Counted from the first letter of the stretch, positions 18,223 through 27,670 are shown. The stretch: DNA of 64,000 bases from Bacillus sp. EB106-08-02-XG196 (GCF_013396335.1 NZ_JABWSY010000008.1:219773-283772), one strand, 5' to 3'. Notes: generated by a model not told the origin, from the letters alone. A program made the numbers and translations.

Positions 18223-18237
18223 CCACCACGTCCCATA

Positions 18238-20484
18238 TTAGAGTTCAAACATTAGCTGCATATAGACATTCTCACTGATAGAGCCCGTACCGCCTAATAT
18301 CTTATACTTTGTAAGATTGGTTGCTTTCACTGTTTGTTGAATTGATAAAGGCAAGTTTGTTGGAGAGGTGAGTAACATGGCTCCATTTTCTTTCGCGGCT
18401 AAAACCGATCCTGTCATGGCGTCCGCAAATGAATATCCAGTAGCAAAATATAAGATCTCCGGGGTTATTTGTAAATTCTCAATTATATTCCCCGCCACCT
18501 CGAATCGATCCTTCCCATTAATGCGTATCGGCTGAGGTAAACGGCTAACGACAGCCTCACTAACACTACCCTCTCCTCCGACTACAATCGTATGTTGAAT
18601 TCCTTTTTCCTGGAGGATTCTTTTTATATTATTTGGAATGGAGTCTTTCGTAGTTAATATAAATATATACCCATTCCGTGCTGCATATGGAGCGATGGCC
18701 AGTGCATCTGGAAAATTTAATCCATTCGCGATAATGGCGGTATTGGTAGCTCCCATCCTCTGAGCAATATGATAGGCAACTTCGAAACGGTCTTTCCCTC
18801 CAATTCTTTCGACTGTGGCTATCCCAAGGGACGAAACACTATCGATGACACTCTCCGATATGCTGCCAGGGCCGCCAATCACAATGACTTTTTGAGGCTT
18901 CAGTCTTTGAATTTCCTCTTTTGTTTCGCTCGTCAAGAAATCTTTATGCGTAAGAAGAATCGGTGCATTTTCTTTAAACGCCAATGGGGATGAAGCCAGG
19001 GCATCTGCAAAAGAGATATAGTTTGTTAATACAACCGTATGACTCGACTCTTGCCACCCAGCCTTTGAAATATTAACAGCTAATTCAAAGCGGTTTTTTC
19101 CTGACACTCTTTGTATATCTTTTATTCGTTCACTGTATTGAACCAATCCATACCCATAATAAGGGTCTCTCCCAGCATCACCTAAATCAATAACATTCTT
19201 TTGAAGAATAGAACGAAGATCCGCTGCACTTAATTCTGGGTATTGTTCCTTTAACAAAGCTAATAAGCCGGAAACAAATGGTGCTGCCATCGATGTCCCA
19301 GTAAGCCTTTTGGTGGAATTATTTAAATAAGTACTCAATATATCAACACCTGGAGAAGTAACCTCTACTGTTGGTCCTACTGAAGAAAAATCAGCCCACT
19401 TATTGGATTGGTCAATCGCCCCTACCGCAATAACGGAATCATACGCAGCTGGATAACCTACTGTACTATGGTATGGCTCGTACCCTGTATTACCAGCAGA
19501 CGCTACGATCAGAATCCCTTTTGAATACGCCATATCCAACACATCCTTCAACATGTTGGAGGGGGTGTCTGATCCAATACTTAAATTAATAATATCGATA
19601 TCATTTTGAACAGCCCAATCAATCCCAGCGATTATATCTGAAACATACCCTTCGCCATTGTTATCCAATACCTTAACGGCATAGAGCGAGGCGTCTGGGG
19701 CAACTCCAACCGTGCCTTTAGTATTGTTAGCTGCTCCTATAATTCCTGCAACATGCGTTCCGTGACCATTATCGTCATCATACGAAGTAGTATACGGAAC
19801 AAAGGCCACCCCATCTGTTATCTTTAGGTCCTCATGGCTTGTGGATACTCCAGAATCAAGAATAGCAATTTTCTGCCCTTTTCCAGTAAAGCTTGCCTGC
19901 CAAGCGATTGGGGTTCGAATTTTTTCATTACCCCAATCTACAACTTGGCTAGTCGCTCTGATCCTTGCATCCTTTTCTATAGTGGATATTTCCGGGTTTT
20001 GTTTGATTTCTTCAATTTTATCAACTGGTATATACGCTGTTAGTACAGTGATTGTTTCCACTGTATTTATAATTTCCCCATTAACATCATGGATAGCTTC
20101 TTCATTAACCTGTTGTTTAAATTGGACAATCATTCTTTCCTCTTCTTGTATCGATTCAATTTCACCCGTTGTTGAATTAACAGTGACCTCCATCTTGTTT
20201 GGACTAATCTCTGTTTTCGAAGTATAGGTAATTTTCCAGTGATGATCATTAGATGTTATTGATTTGGTATAAAGGTCTTCGGAATTCTGATTATTTTGCC
20301 CTGTTACTAAATAGGTCGTTCCATTCCTTGGGTGGTGTTGGTTCATCCACTTGGAAATCTTCGGATTATGCATGGCAGCTTCTTCAGCAGCCTTCTGAGT
20401 AAGCCGCGAAGGTTCCTCCGTTGCTTTACAACCGGCTATTGTAAGAAAACAAAGGGCAAATAGTAGAAATCCCACTTTCTTCAC
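18238..20484 (-). CDS. Subtilisin-like lipoprotein protease with CWB2 repeats
   Basis: A 748-residue surface protease. The lipobox LTIAGC places it on the membrane exterior. Residues 110-175 resemble an I9 propeptide; the S8 domain (about 185-455) has Asp in ILDSGVSTSHEDL, His in DNGHGTHVAGIIGA and Ser in GTSMAAPFVSGL, so it should be active. Three CWB2 repeats follow (GKNRFELAVNI, GGKDRFEVAYHI, NGKDRFEVAGNI), domains that attach proteins to secondary wall polymers. It follows the GH18 gene by 23 bp and shares its CWB2 module, so both likely act at the wall. The ATG has GGAAGCAGGTGATTG upstream. Confidence 0.9.
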   Translation of the reverse strand: MKKVGFLLFALCFLTIAGCKATEEPSRLTQKAAEEAAMHNPKISKWMNQHHPRNGTTYLVTGQNNQNSEDLYTKSITSNDHHWKITYTSKTEISPNKMEVTVNSTTGEIESIQEEERMIVQFKQQVNEEAIHDVNGEIINTVETITVLTAYIPVDKIEEIKQNPEISTIEKDARIRATSQVVDWGNEKIRTPIAWQASFTGKGQKIAILDSGVSTSHEDLKITDGVAFVPYTTSYDDDNGHGTHVAGIIGAANNTKGTVGVAPDASLYAVKVLDNNGEGYVSDIIAGIDWAVQNDIDIINLSIGSDTPSNMLKDVLDMAYSKGILIVASAGNTGYEPYHSTVGYPAAYDSVIAVGAIDQSNKWADFSSVGPTVEVTSPGVDILSTYLNNSTKRLTGTSMAAPFVSGLLALLKEQYPELSAADLRSILQKNVIDLGDAGRDPYYGYGLVQYSERIKDIQRVSGKNRFELAVNISKAGWQESSHTVVLTNYISFADALASSPLAFKENAPILLTHKDFLTSETKEEIQRLKPQKVIVIGGPGSISESVIDSVSSLGIATVERIGGKDRFEVAYHIAQRMGATNTAIIANGLNFPDALAIAPYAARNGYIFILTTKDSIPNNIKRILQEKGIQHTIVVGGEGSVSEAVVSRLPQPIRINGKDRFEVAGNIIENLQITPEILYFATGYSFADAMTGSVLAAKENGAMLLTSPTNLPLSIQQTVKATNLTKYKILGGTGSISENVYMQLMFEL

Positions 20485-20507
20485 TCACAATCACCTGCTT
20501 CCCTTCG

Positions 20508-22688
20508 TTATGGTCGAAGTTCTTGATAAACCTGTTCACTTACTGAACCGGAACCGCCTAGAACCTTATGTCTGGTAATATTTTTTTCCACAAGAATCAT
20601 TTTCGTAGCCTCAGGTAACTGCTTTGGATTCGTTAATAAAAGTGGTGCACCCTCTTTTGCAGCTAAAACCGAACCCGTTAATGCATCTGCAAACGTCAAA
20701 CCAGTGGCAATAAATGCGGTATCAGGCGTTAAGTTTAATTCCCGAATGACATTTGCAGCTACTTCGTATCGGTCTTTACCAGATATTCGTTTCGGATTTG
20801 GGATTTTGTCATACACAGCTTTCCCCACACTTGCCTCACCACCAACCACGATGGTATCTTGAACACCTATGCTGGTAAGGGTCTCTTCTGTTTGCTGAGG
20901 TAAATGATCTCTGTTAGCTAACAAAATAGGAATCCCATTTCTGGCCGCATAAGGCGCAATCGAAAGTGCATCTGGAAAATTCATTCCATCTGCGACAACC
21001 GCTCTCGTAGTGGGTCCTAATCTTTTCGCAAGATTGGCTGAAACTTCAAAGCGGTCTTTACCGCCAATCCGCTCCAAATGAGTGACTCCCATGTTACGTA
21101 AATCATTTACAACACCCTCCCCAACGCTGCCAGGGCCTCCGACAATAATCACTTTTTGGGGCTTGAGCCGACTGATTTCATCTTTTGATTCAGCTGTTAA
21201 ACGATCTTTAGCTGTTAACAGGATGGGTGCGTTTTCTTTATAGGCGATAGGGGAAGCGGTTAAGGCATCAGCAAACGCATTATAATTCGATACTATGATG
21301 GTATCGGCCGTATCCTTCCATCCCATATTTGCAACATTAACGGCTACTTCAAACCGGTTCTTTCCACCGAATCTCTGAAAAATATCTACGTACGAAGAAC
21401 TTACATACCCTTGAGTCCCCTCAGATAATTGCACGGGGTACCATTCCTGGTTATCGACATTCACAAGAGGGCCTGTCACTTTTAGGTTTAGGTCTTTATA
21501 GAGTGTCCTTACTACATTACCGCTCATGGATGGGCTGTCACGAAGGTTAACATTATCATTTTTCACTAAAGCCATATACCCATTTTGTACCCAAAAGGAA
21601 TTATAGGTCTCATTCAGCCACAGTGTATAATTGTTCCAAATCGAAGGTTTCTCATGATACAACGCCCAAGAACCCGTTCCCTTTATTCCATATTGCTTCG
21701 GTAGACGCAGCTTTGCTTTGATAGAGGGTTCATTTTCAAACCAAATAACATAGTTACCTTCTGTAAGCTTTACACTCCCGATGAAGGCACTGCCGCCTGT
21801 CGGTATCGTAAACGTTGCATAAGATGACTGACTCTTCTCATCAAATTGGATTTTTCCATTAAATTGTGAAACAAGAGGATCCACTCTTGTACTCGAAAGT
21901 CCCATCCCCGTTATGGAACGGTTCTCTAAGGTCGGTCCATCAAGCTTCCACATTCGCCCATAAAACGGTAATCCAGCAACAATTCGATCCTTTGCAACAC
22001 CCTGATTAATGGCATACTGGATGGATCTTTCAAAGAAGGAGAGGCTGGATACAGGACCTATTGGGCTATCAGGAGAGTCCCAGCTTTCGTCATAAGCCAT
22101 AATCATTAAGTAAGTTGCGTATGCCCCTAGTGCCTTATAATCATAGAAGCCATGCCAGCCTGTTTTCCAGCCGTTAGGATTAGCAGCAACCGCTACAGAC
22201 ACCTCTTTATGAGCGGGTATGTATTGCCTAAGAAGCCTTATAAAATCCGTATGAGCATCCCGATAGGCATGACCTACTCCCTCTATATCCACGTTCACAC
22301 CATCTAGATTGTATTGTTGAATGGCAGCTGCAATATTTCGAGCTAAGCTGTCACGGTTATTTAACCCGTTAATTCCTGCAGTTGGATTCCAGTGATTAGC
22401 TAGAAAAGGAACTACCTTAATTCCTCGGTTATGCATCTCAGTAATAAATGAAGTTTGTAACCTCCATGTGACATCGAGCTGTCCATCTGAAGTAATATCA
22501 AAATAGTTCGGGGAAACAACATTCAAACTGCCTTTCGTTTTATCTACTTGAGTGACATAGCTGCTGGGTGACCCAAAGAATACATAAGACATATTAAATA
22601 ACCTCGTTTGTGCACGGGTCGGTGAGGTGCCTTGCAACGATACAGGAATGATTAACAATAGGATAATTGTAAGCTTTACTACCTTCAT
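20508..22688 (-). CDS. Secreted GH18 glycoside hydrolase with SH3 and CWB2 repeats
   Basis: A 726-residue secreted enzyme. After a signal peptide, a GH18 barrel (about 30-360) carries the catalytic motif LDGVNVDIEG with the acid Glu in place; its closest types are YaaH/YdhD-like spore or wall N-acetylglucosaminidases. A bacterial SH3 domain (NVNLRDSPSMSGNVVRTLY, about 375-440) and three CWB2 repeats (GGKNRFEVAVNV, GGKDRFEVSANL, SGKDRYEVAANV) complete it. Probable role: cutting peptidoglycan glycan or chitin at the wall. It sits between a lipoprotein gene (17 bp upstream) and the subtilase, forming a likely operon. Confidence 0.9.
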   Translation of the reverse strand: MKVVKLTIILLLIIPVSLQGTSPTRAQTRLFNMSYVFFGSPSSYVTQVDKTKGSLNVVSPNYFDITSDGQLDVTWRLQTSFITEMHNRGIKVVPFLANHWNPTAGINGLNNRDSLARNIAAAIQQYNLDGVNVDIEGVGHAYRDAHTDFIRLLRQYIPAHKEVSVAVAANPNGWKTGWHGFYDYKALGAYATYLMIMAYDESWDSPDSPIGPVSSLSFFERSIQYAINQGVAKDRIVAGLPFYGRMWKLDGPTLENRSITGMGLSSTRVDPLVSQFNGKIQFDEKSQSSYATFTIPTGGSAFIGSVKLTEGNYVIWFENEPSIKAKLRLPKQYGIKGTGSWALYHEKPSIWNNYTLWLNETYNSFWVQNGYMALVKNDNVNLRDSPSMSGNVVRTLYKDLNLKVTGPLVNVDNQEWYPVQLSEGTQGYVSSSYVDIFQRFGGKNRFEVAVNVANMGWKDTADTIIVSNYNAFADALTASPIAYKENAPILLTAKDRLTAESKDEISRLKPQKVIIVGGPGSVGEGVVNDLRNMGVTHLERIGGKDRFEVSANLAKRLGPTTRAVVADGMNFPDALSIAPYAARNGIPILLANRDHLPQQTEETLTSIGVQDTIVVGGEASVGKAVYDKIPNPKRISGKDRYEVAANVIRELNLTPDTAFIATGLTFADALTGSVLAAKEGAPLLLTNPKQLPEATKMILVEKNITRHKVLGGSGSVSEQVYQELRP

Positions 22689-22705
22689 GTCTTCTCCCCC
22701 TCATG

Positions 22706-23455
22706 TTACGGCTTATCATACCTTCCTATAAAGCTGTAGCCGTTTTCTGTCGGTGTTACCTCGTAATGTAAGTCATTGTAAGTAAAGGATGTTTGTTTTA
22801 CTTTAGTTAAATTACCATTAGGTTCAACACCCATTTTATTAAAGAGCTCATCCACATCATAAATTTCAATATTCGGATGCAATAAGGTAATGATTTGACT
22901 CCAGCCTGTCAGCATGGCCGCTACGGTTACTTTGGTATTGTCCTTACTAATCAGCTCTAACTGCTGGATGTGATCTTGATGAACAAATACGCGTAGCTCC
23001 AGCTGATTGGACAGATTGGATCGATAAAACGTTTCTCCATTGGAAGATACCTCTTCTAGATCCTTAATATATAAATTAGACATTTGTTCATCTGTAACAG
23101 CATTCCATCTGGCTTTGAAGTCCTGAAAAGGCAGCTCCGTTGACACCGTTTCCGCCCCGCTTTTCGGGTCTTCCGTTTCTTGTATTTCCTGTGTTTGAAG
23201 CCGATCCTCTGCTGCATAGTCTTCTGGCAGCTTTTGTTCTGGAGCGTCTTGATTTTGTACTTGATTAGGAGAAGAACCATGATGTTCATCTACTTGTTCA
23301 TCTGGCATCACCGGGTTTGGATTTTCTTTTGAAGGGGTAGACAATTTAATATACGGACTCGATTGACCAGAAGAATTCTGTTCTGGTCTAGAAGAACAGG
23401 CCGAAAAAAGACAAATGAACAGAATGAGAATTGTGACTTGATAACATTTGGACAT
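22706..23455 (-). CDS. Uncharacterised lipoprotein
   Basis: A 249-residue protein with a signal sequence and lipobox (LFSACSS). Residues 25-110 are low-complexity, rich in Glu, Gln, Pro and Ser, and look like an extended linker. The C-terminal 140 residues form a compact domain (FKARWNAVTDEQMSNLYI, VFVHQDHIQQLELIS, FTYNDLHYEVTPTENGYSFIG) that I do not recognise; it recalls small beta-rich lipoprotein domains. First gene of a lipoprotein-GH18-subtilase cluster, so a wall-related role is inferred only from position. Confidence 0.75.
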   Translation of the reverse strand: MSKCYQVTILILFICLFSACSSRPEQNSSGQSSPYIKLSTPSKENPNPVMPDEQVDEHHGSSPNQVQNQDAPEQKLPEDYAAEDRLQTQEIQETEDPKSGAETVSTELPFQDFKARWNAVTDEQMSNLYIKDLEEVSSNGETFYRSNLSNQLELRVFVHQDHIQQLELISKDNTKVTVAAMLTGWSQIITLLHPNIEIYDVDELFNKMGVEPNGNLTKVKQTSFTYNDLHYEVTPTENGYSFIGRYDKP

Positions 23456-23570
23456 ACTATCACCTACACTCTTTACGTATTAGACTGTTATTATCTTTTG
23501 AAGGATTGCCTGATTCATCCATCCAGTTGTTACCAGCATTTTTTGAACCTCTCATTTATCATCTTGCTGG

Positions 23571-23965
23571 CATTTTCACTATATCAACTTTTCGACACTT
23601 TCCAACGCTTCTTAGGAAGTACAAACCCTGCATTACCAACATTTGCAGCGATTCTAATCAATCGATTAATTAATTCCAATGCCACTAATCAAACGTTTGA
23701 TTAAATAGTCAATGAGTCCCTTTAGGAAGAGAACTTTCTATTGTTTTCAACTGAATAATTTGCCGAAGAAAAGTAGAAGTATTTAGGACCTTCCTCAAAA
23801 TAGACAATAGAAACCAGTAAACGTCATAACCTGACACACATCTACTATACGAAATGCTAATCAAACGTTTGATTAAAAGCGCTAGGAACCCTTATATAAA
23901 AACGAACCTGGGCAGTTTTCTAGTGAATTTTTTGTCGTGGAAATAGCCTTGTTTTCTTAATCGTT
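23571..23965 (+). repeat. Dispersed palindrome element, copy 2
   Basis: Palindrome TAATCAAACGTTTGATTA at 23686-23703 and again at 23858-23875 (centres 172 bp apart). The left hairpin is missing. Directly followed by gggagtgacaggcacgg (23987) and array B. Confidence 0.88.
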
Positions 23966-24006
23966 CCTTTCCTATCCCTAAACTCAGGGAGTGACAGGCA
24001 CGGGAT

Positions 24007-24303
24007 TACGACTTCGGACACTATCTTGCTTTTTCAGCTCTTCCCTGTCCGAAGTCACCACCACTTCGGACACACTCTCTCTTTTTCCGCTCTTCCTTGT
24101 CCGAAGTCAACACCACTTCGGACACACTCTTGCTTTTTCAGCCCTTCCTTGTCCGAAGTCACCACCACTTCGGACACACTCTCTCTTTTTCCGCTCTTCC
24201 TTGTCCGAAGTCACCACCACTTCGGACACACTCTCTCTTTTTCAGCTCTTCCCTGTCCGAAGTCACCACCTCTTCGGACACACTCTCTCTTTTCACCTGT
24301 TTC
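24007..24303. repeat. 52-bp tandem array B, five and a half units
   Basis: Starts with a half core (acgacttcggacac), then full units at 24044, 24096, 24148, 24200 and 24252. Same core and orientation as arrays A and C. The plus strand of each unit can form GTCCGAAGT / ACTTCGGAC followed by a pyrimidine-rich stretch. Confidence 0.9.
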
Positions 24304-24357
24304 ATGCCTGGCACCAGATTTCATACACTCACCCCAAAATCCCCTAGTAAAAAATGG

Positions 24358-24386
24358 TTGTCAAAGTAGAGATTGTATATTATAGT
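24358..24386 (+). promoter_or_regulatory. nrdDG promoter
   Basis: -35 TTGTCA (24358-24363), 17-bp spacer, -10 TATAGT (24381-24386); predicted start near 24393. Confidence 0.7.
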
Positions 24387-24391
24387 AAATT

Positions 24392-24439
24392 ATACAATAT
24401 TTAGTGTTTTCATTTTCTATAAAACACTATATATAGATA
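24392..24439 (+). promoter_or_regulatory. Two NrdR-like boxes
   Basis: Box 1 (24392-24407) matches ACACWATATATWGTGT at 14 of 16 positions; box 2 (24424-24439) at 13 of 16. They are 32 bp apart, three helical turns, the usual NrdR tandem spacing, and lie at and just after the predicted start site. NrdR represses ribonucleotide reductase genes when dATP is plentiful. Confidence 0.7.
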
Positions 24440-24451
24440 TTGACCGATAAT

Positions 24452-24599
24452 AATGGTGTCAAATAAGACGTAATAGGGAATCTGGTGAAAGTCCAGAGCT
24501 GTACCCGCAACTGTAAATGCTGACGAACTAAGTAATCCACTGTCTTAGGATGGGAAGGTATTAGAGTAGGAAGAAGCATAAGTCAGGAGACCTGCCATT
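24452..24599 (+). ncRNA. Cobalamin riboswitch
   Basis: Conserved blocks in order: closing stem AATGG / CCATT, AATAGGGAATCTGGTGAAA, GTCCAGAGCTGTACCCGCAA, CCACTG, GATGGGAAGG, GTAGGAAGA and AAGTCAGGAGACCTGCC. Coenzyme B12 binding would favour the downstream terminator and switch nrdDG off. Confidence 0.92.
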
Positions 24600-24702
24600 T
24601 TTATACGTATTATCTTCTTCGGGAGTTGGGGAGGTATAACGGGGCTATTCTGACTATTAGCAGTGAATGAATGCTGTTTATAGATGATTCCACGTTATTT
24701 CA

Positions 24703-24727
24703 CCCATCAACTTTGATGGGTTTTTTG
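24703..24727 (+). terminator. Riboswitch expression-platform terminator
   Basis: CCCATC-AACTTT-GATGGG followed by TTTTTTG, between the aptamer and nrdD. Confidence 0.85.
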
Positions 24728-24765
24728 TTGTTCAAAATAAAAGTCAATTGCCACTGAAAAGAGCC

Positions 24766-24798
24766 ATCAGAACCGTCCCCATGGTTCCATGGTTCTGA
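24766..24798. repeat. REP half-unit in the nrdD leader
   Basis: Contains agaaccgtccccatggttcc, the right half of the REP motif, lodged between the riboswitch terminator and the nrdD ribosome binding site. Confidence 0.55.
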
Positions 24799-24817
24799 GC
24801 AAACAAGGAGGTCCAAT

Positions 24818-26674
24818 GTGGAAACGAAACAGGTTTTTTCTAATTTATTAGCGGAATTCAATGAAATTGTTGGTAGCAATAATCAAGATTTAATACAAGA
24901 GAATGCCAATGTCGATGGCAAGAGCCCTATGGGTATGATGGGACTCTTCGCTTCTACTAGTGCGAAGTATTACGCAATGGAACACTTATTGTCTGACGAA
25001 GTAAAACAAGCTTATATGAATGGTTATATTTATATTCATGACTTGGATTACTATGCATCAGGCACGACAACATGCGTGCAAATCCCATTAGCAAAAGTGT
25101 TAAAAGATGGTTTTGATACCGGCCATGGTCATATGCGTGAACCAAACAGCATCATGTCGGCAATGGCTTTAACTTCTATCATCTTTCAATCGAATCAAAA
25201 CCAGCAGCACGGCGGTCAAGCAATGAGTAACTTTGATTTTGATTTAGCCCCTTATATATATAAGACATACGAGAAGAACGTTCAATTATTAGAAAGCGTT
25301 CAAGCTGGCTGCGACCTAGAAGAAAAAGCTTGGGAGCTGACAGATAGAGATGTCTATCAGGCTTGTGAAGCCTTTATTCACAATAGTAATTCCATGCACA
25401 GCCGCGGTGGCGGACAGGTCCCTTTCATCAGTATTAACTATGGATTAGACACTTCAAAGGAAGGGCGAATGCTTGTTAAGAATATGCTTCTTGCTACTCA
25501 AAAAGGGCTAGGAAATGGAGAAACACCGATTTTCCCCATTCAAATCTTTAAAGTAAAAGATGGTATCAATTTAAAACAAAGTGATGTCAACTATGATATG
25601 TTCAGGCTGTCGCTTGAAACAACAGCAAAGCGTCTTTTTCCAAACTATGTGTTTGTAGATGCTCCATTCAATCTACAATATTACAAAGAAGAAGATCCTG
25701 AAACACATATCGCCACAATGGGGTGTAGAACAAGGGTACTCGCAAATGTAAATGGCAAGTCAACGCCCGTGGGGAGAGGAAACCTTTCGTTTACCTCTAT
25801 TAATCTACCTTTGATTGCGTTAGAAGCAGATAACGTAGAGGAATTTTTTAAGAAGCTGGACCATTATGTTGACCTAACAAGTCAACAACTATATGAAAGG
25901 CTCTTATATCAATCAACAAAGACACCTGCAAATTTTAAATTCTTATATGGGCAACAAATATGGAGGAATTCAGAGGAACTATATAAAGACTCCTCTCTAA
26001 AAGAAGTTCTTCGTCAAGGTACATTATCCGTTGGTTATGTTGGTTTAGCGGAAGCCCTTGTTGCCCTGATTGGAAAACATCATGGAGAAAGCGACGAAGC
26101 TCAGAACCTAGGCTTAAAAATAGTTTCCTTCATGAAAGAAAAGATGGATCTTTTAACAGAAAAAACGAAATTAAACTATACATTGCTAGCAACACCTGCC
26201 GAATCCTATGCAGGTAAAGCTTTAAAAATCGCTCGAAAAAAACATGGGGTCATCAAAGGAGTAACAGATAAGGAATGGTTTACGAATAGCAATCATGTCC
26301 CTGTCGAATATAAGATTAATGCAATCAATAAGATTAAAAAGGAAGCACCTTATCATGCGTTAACAAATGCTGGTCACATTACCTATGTGGAATTAGCAGA
26401 AGATGCTTCAAAAAATATCGATGCCCTAGAAACGTATGTTGTGGCAATGAAAGAAAATGGGATAGGGTATGGCAGTTTTAATGTTCCCGTTGATCGCTGT
26501 CTTCAGTGCGGATACAATGGCGTGATTTACAACGAATGTCCTAAGTGTAATAATCACGACGATATAGAACGCATAAGAAGAATAACTGGATACTTGGTAG
26601 GAAGCATGGAAAAATGGAACAGCTCAAAACGTAAAGAAGAAATGAATAGAGTAAAACATGGGTGTAAGAAATGA
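24818..26674 (+). CDS. nrdD: Anaerobic ribonucleoside-triphosphate reductase (class III)
   Basis: The oxygen-sensitive glycyl-radical enzyme that makes deoxyribonucleotides without oxygen. Visible features: the paired active-site cysteines in TTTCVQIPL and MGCRTRVLAN, a zinc site (CLQCGYNG...CPKC, about 565-585) and the glycyl-radical loop RITGYLVGSMEKWNSSK. At 618 residues it is shorter than usual because the N-terminal ATP-cone is absent, so dATP feedback through that domain is not expected. GTG start with AAGGAGGT 5 nt upstream. It overlaps nrdG by 4 nt. Control appears to be by NrdR and a B12 riboswitch, implying that a B12-dependent class II reductase exists elsewhere. Confidence 0.95.
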   Translation: METKQVFSNLLAEFNEIVGSNNQDLIQENANVDGKSPMGMMGLFASTSAKYYAMEHLLSDEVKQAYMNGYIYIHDLDYYASGTTTCVQIPLAKVLKDGFDTGHGHMREPNSIMSAMALTSIIFQSNQNQQHGGQAMSNFDFDLAPYIYKTYEKNVQLLESVQAGCDLEEKAWELTDRDVYQACEAFIHNSNSMHSRGGGQVPFISINYGLDTSKEGRMLVKNMLLATQKGLGNGETPIFPIQIFKVKDGINLKQSDVNYDMFRLSLETTAKRLFPNYVFVDAPFNLQYYKEEDPETHIATMGCRTRVLANVNGKSTPVGRGNLSFTSINLPLIALEADNVEEFFKKLDHYVDLTSQQLYERLLYQSTKTPANFKFLYGQQIWRNSEELYKDSSLKEVLRQGTLSVGYVGLAEALVALIGKHHGESDEAQNLGLKIVSFMKEKMDLLTEKTKLNYTLLATPAESYAGKALKIARKKHGVIKGVTDKEWFTNSNHVPVEYKINAINKIKKEAPYHALTNAGHITYVELAEDASKNIDALETYVVAMKENGIGYGSFNVPVDRCLQCGYNGVIYNECPKCNNHDDIERIRRITGYLVGSMEKWNSSKRKEEMNRVKHGCKK

Positions 26675-27159
26675 GAATCATGAAGATTGACACGGACGCT
26701 ACGGATAATGGAAACGGCATCCGTACGGTCATCTATGTATCAGGTTGTACGCATTATTGTGAGGGATGTCATAATCCCTCCTCTTGGAATGTGAACAATG
26801 GGATAGAATATAGCATAAGTGAGTTGATTGAAATTATCGAAGAAAATCCCATCGCCGATGTAACCATTAGTGGCGGAGATAGTCTTACCATTCAATATGA
26901 GGAAACATTGATGCTTGTTAAAGAAATCAAAGCGAAGACGAACAAGAATATATGGCTATATACTGGTTATGTGTTTGAGGAATTACCTGAGCATAAAAAA
27001 GAGATAGTACATTATCTAGATGTGATGATAGATGGACGCTTTGAATTATCAAAAAAGGACTTACGAGTTCTATTCAGAGGTTCGTCCAATCAGCGGATCA
27101 TCGATGTACAAAGAAGTATAATAGGTGATACTACCATTCTTTGGGGGCGCCGGTGGTGA
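26671..27159 (+). CDS. nrdG: Anaerobic ribonucleotide reductase activating protein
   Basis: Radical SAM activase of 162 residues that installs the glycyl radical on NrdD. The iron-sulfur motif CX3CX2C is in GCTHYCEGCHNP; ISGGDSLT corresponds to the GGE-like SAM-binding strand, and IDGRFEL...FRGSSNQRIIDVQ is the typical C-terminal half. It starts inside the nrdD stop (ATGA). The final residues (WGRRW) adjoin copy 3 of the dispersed element, whose conserved sequence begins about 5 bp after the stop, so the extreme C-terminus may have been altered by that junction. Confidence 0.93.
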   Translation: MRIMKIDTDATDNGNGIRTVIYVSGCTHYCEGCHNPSSWNVNNGIEYSISELIEIIEENPIADVTISGGDSLTIQYEETLMLVKEIKAKTNKNIWLYTGYVFEELPEHKKEIVHYLDVMIDGRFELSKKDLRVLFRGSSNQRIIDVQRSIIGDTTILWGRRW

Positions 27160-27165
27160 GCCGAG

Positions 27166-27620
27166 GGTGGTAGAAGCCCCTTCTTTTGCATCTATTTATA
27201 AATTTATAAAATTATAAATCAATACAAATATCACCATTTTCACTATACCACCTTTTCGACACTTTCCAGCGCTTCTTAGAAGGTCAAACCCTGCATTACC
27301 AACATTTCTAGCGATTCTAATCAATCGATTAGTTAATCCGAATTCCCCTAATCAAACGTTTGATTAAATAGACAATAAGTCCCTTTAGTAAAAGAACTTT
27401 CTATTGTTTTCAAATGAATAATTTGCCGAAGAAAAGTAGAGAGTAGTTATGATCCTCCTCAAAATAGACAATAGAAACGAATAAACGTCATAACCTGACA
27501 CACATCTACTATACGAAATGCCCATCAAACGTTTGATTAAAATTGCTAAAAACCCTTTTATAAAAACGAACCTGGGCAGTTTCCTAGTGAACTTTTTGTC
27601 GTGGATATAGCCTTGTGTTC
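27166..27620 (+). repeat. Dispersed palindrome element, copy 3
   Basis: Begins with only the right arm of the hairpin (GGTGGTAGAAGCCCC). Palindrome at 27349-27366 and ATCAAACGTTTGAT at 27524-27537, centres 173 bp apart. Followed by the same gggagtgacaggcacggga and 52-bp array as copy 2. Confidence 0.88.
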
Positions 27621-27670
27621 TTAATTGTTCCTTTCCTATCCCTAAACTCGGGGAGTGACAGGCACGGGAA

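Larger units (their letters stand above)
17651..18237. other. Repeat-filled gap between xylose unit and subtilase
   Basis: Contains array D (17817-18045), a copy of the terminator hairpin (18097-18150) and REP R2 (18158-18222). The sequence ggacggttcgcaatcactg...agtccattttt at 17740 matches 9292, so this is the same composite as beside ridA, but with the 52-bp array lodged inside it. No gene seen. Confidence 0.7.

Noticed and set aside
23991..24385. CRISPR array
   Set aside because: Repeat length and period look CRISPR-like, but spacers are nearly identical, the core is not followed by unique sequence, and no cas genes are present.
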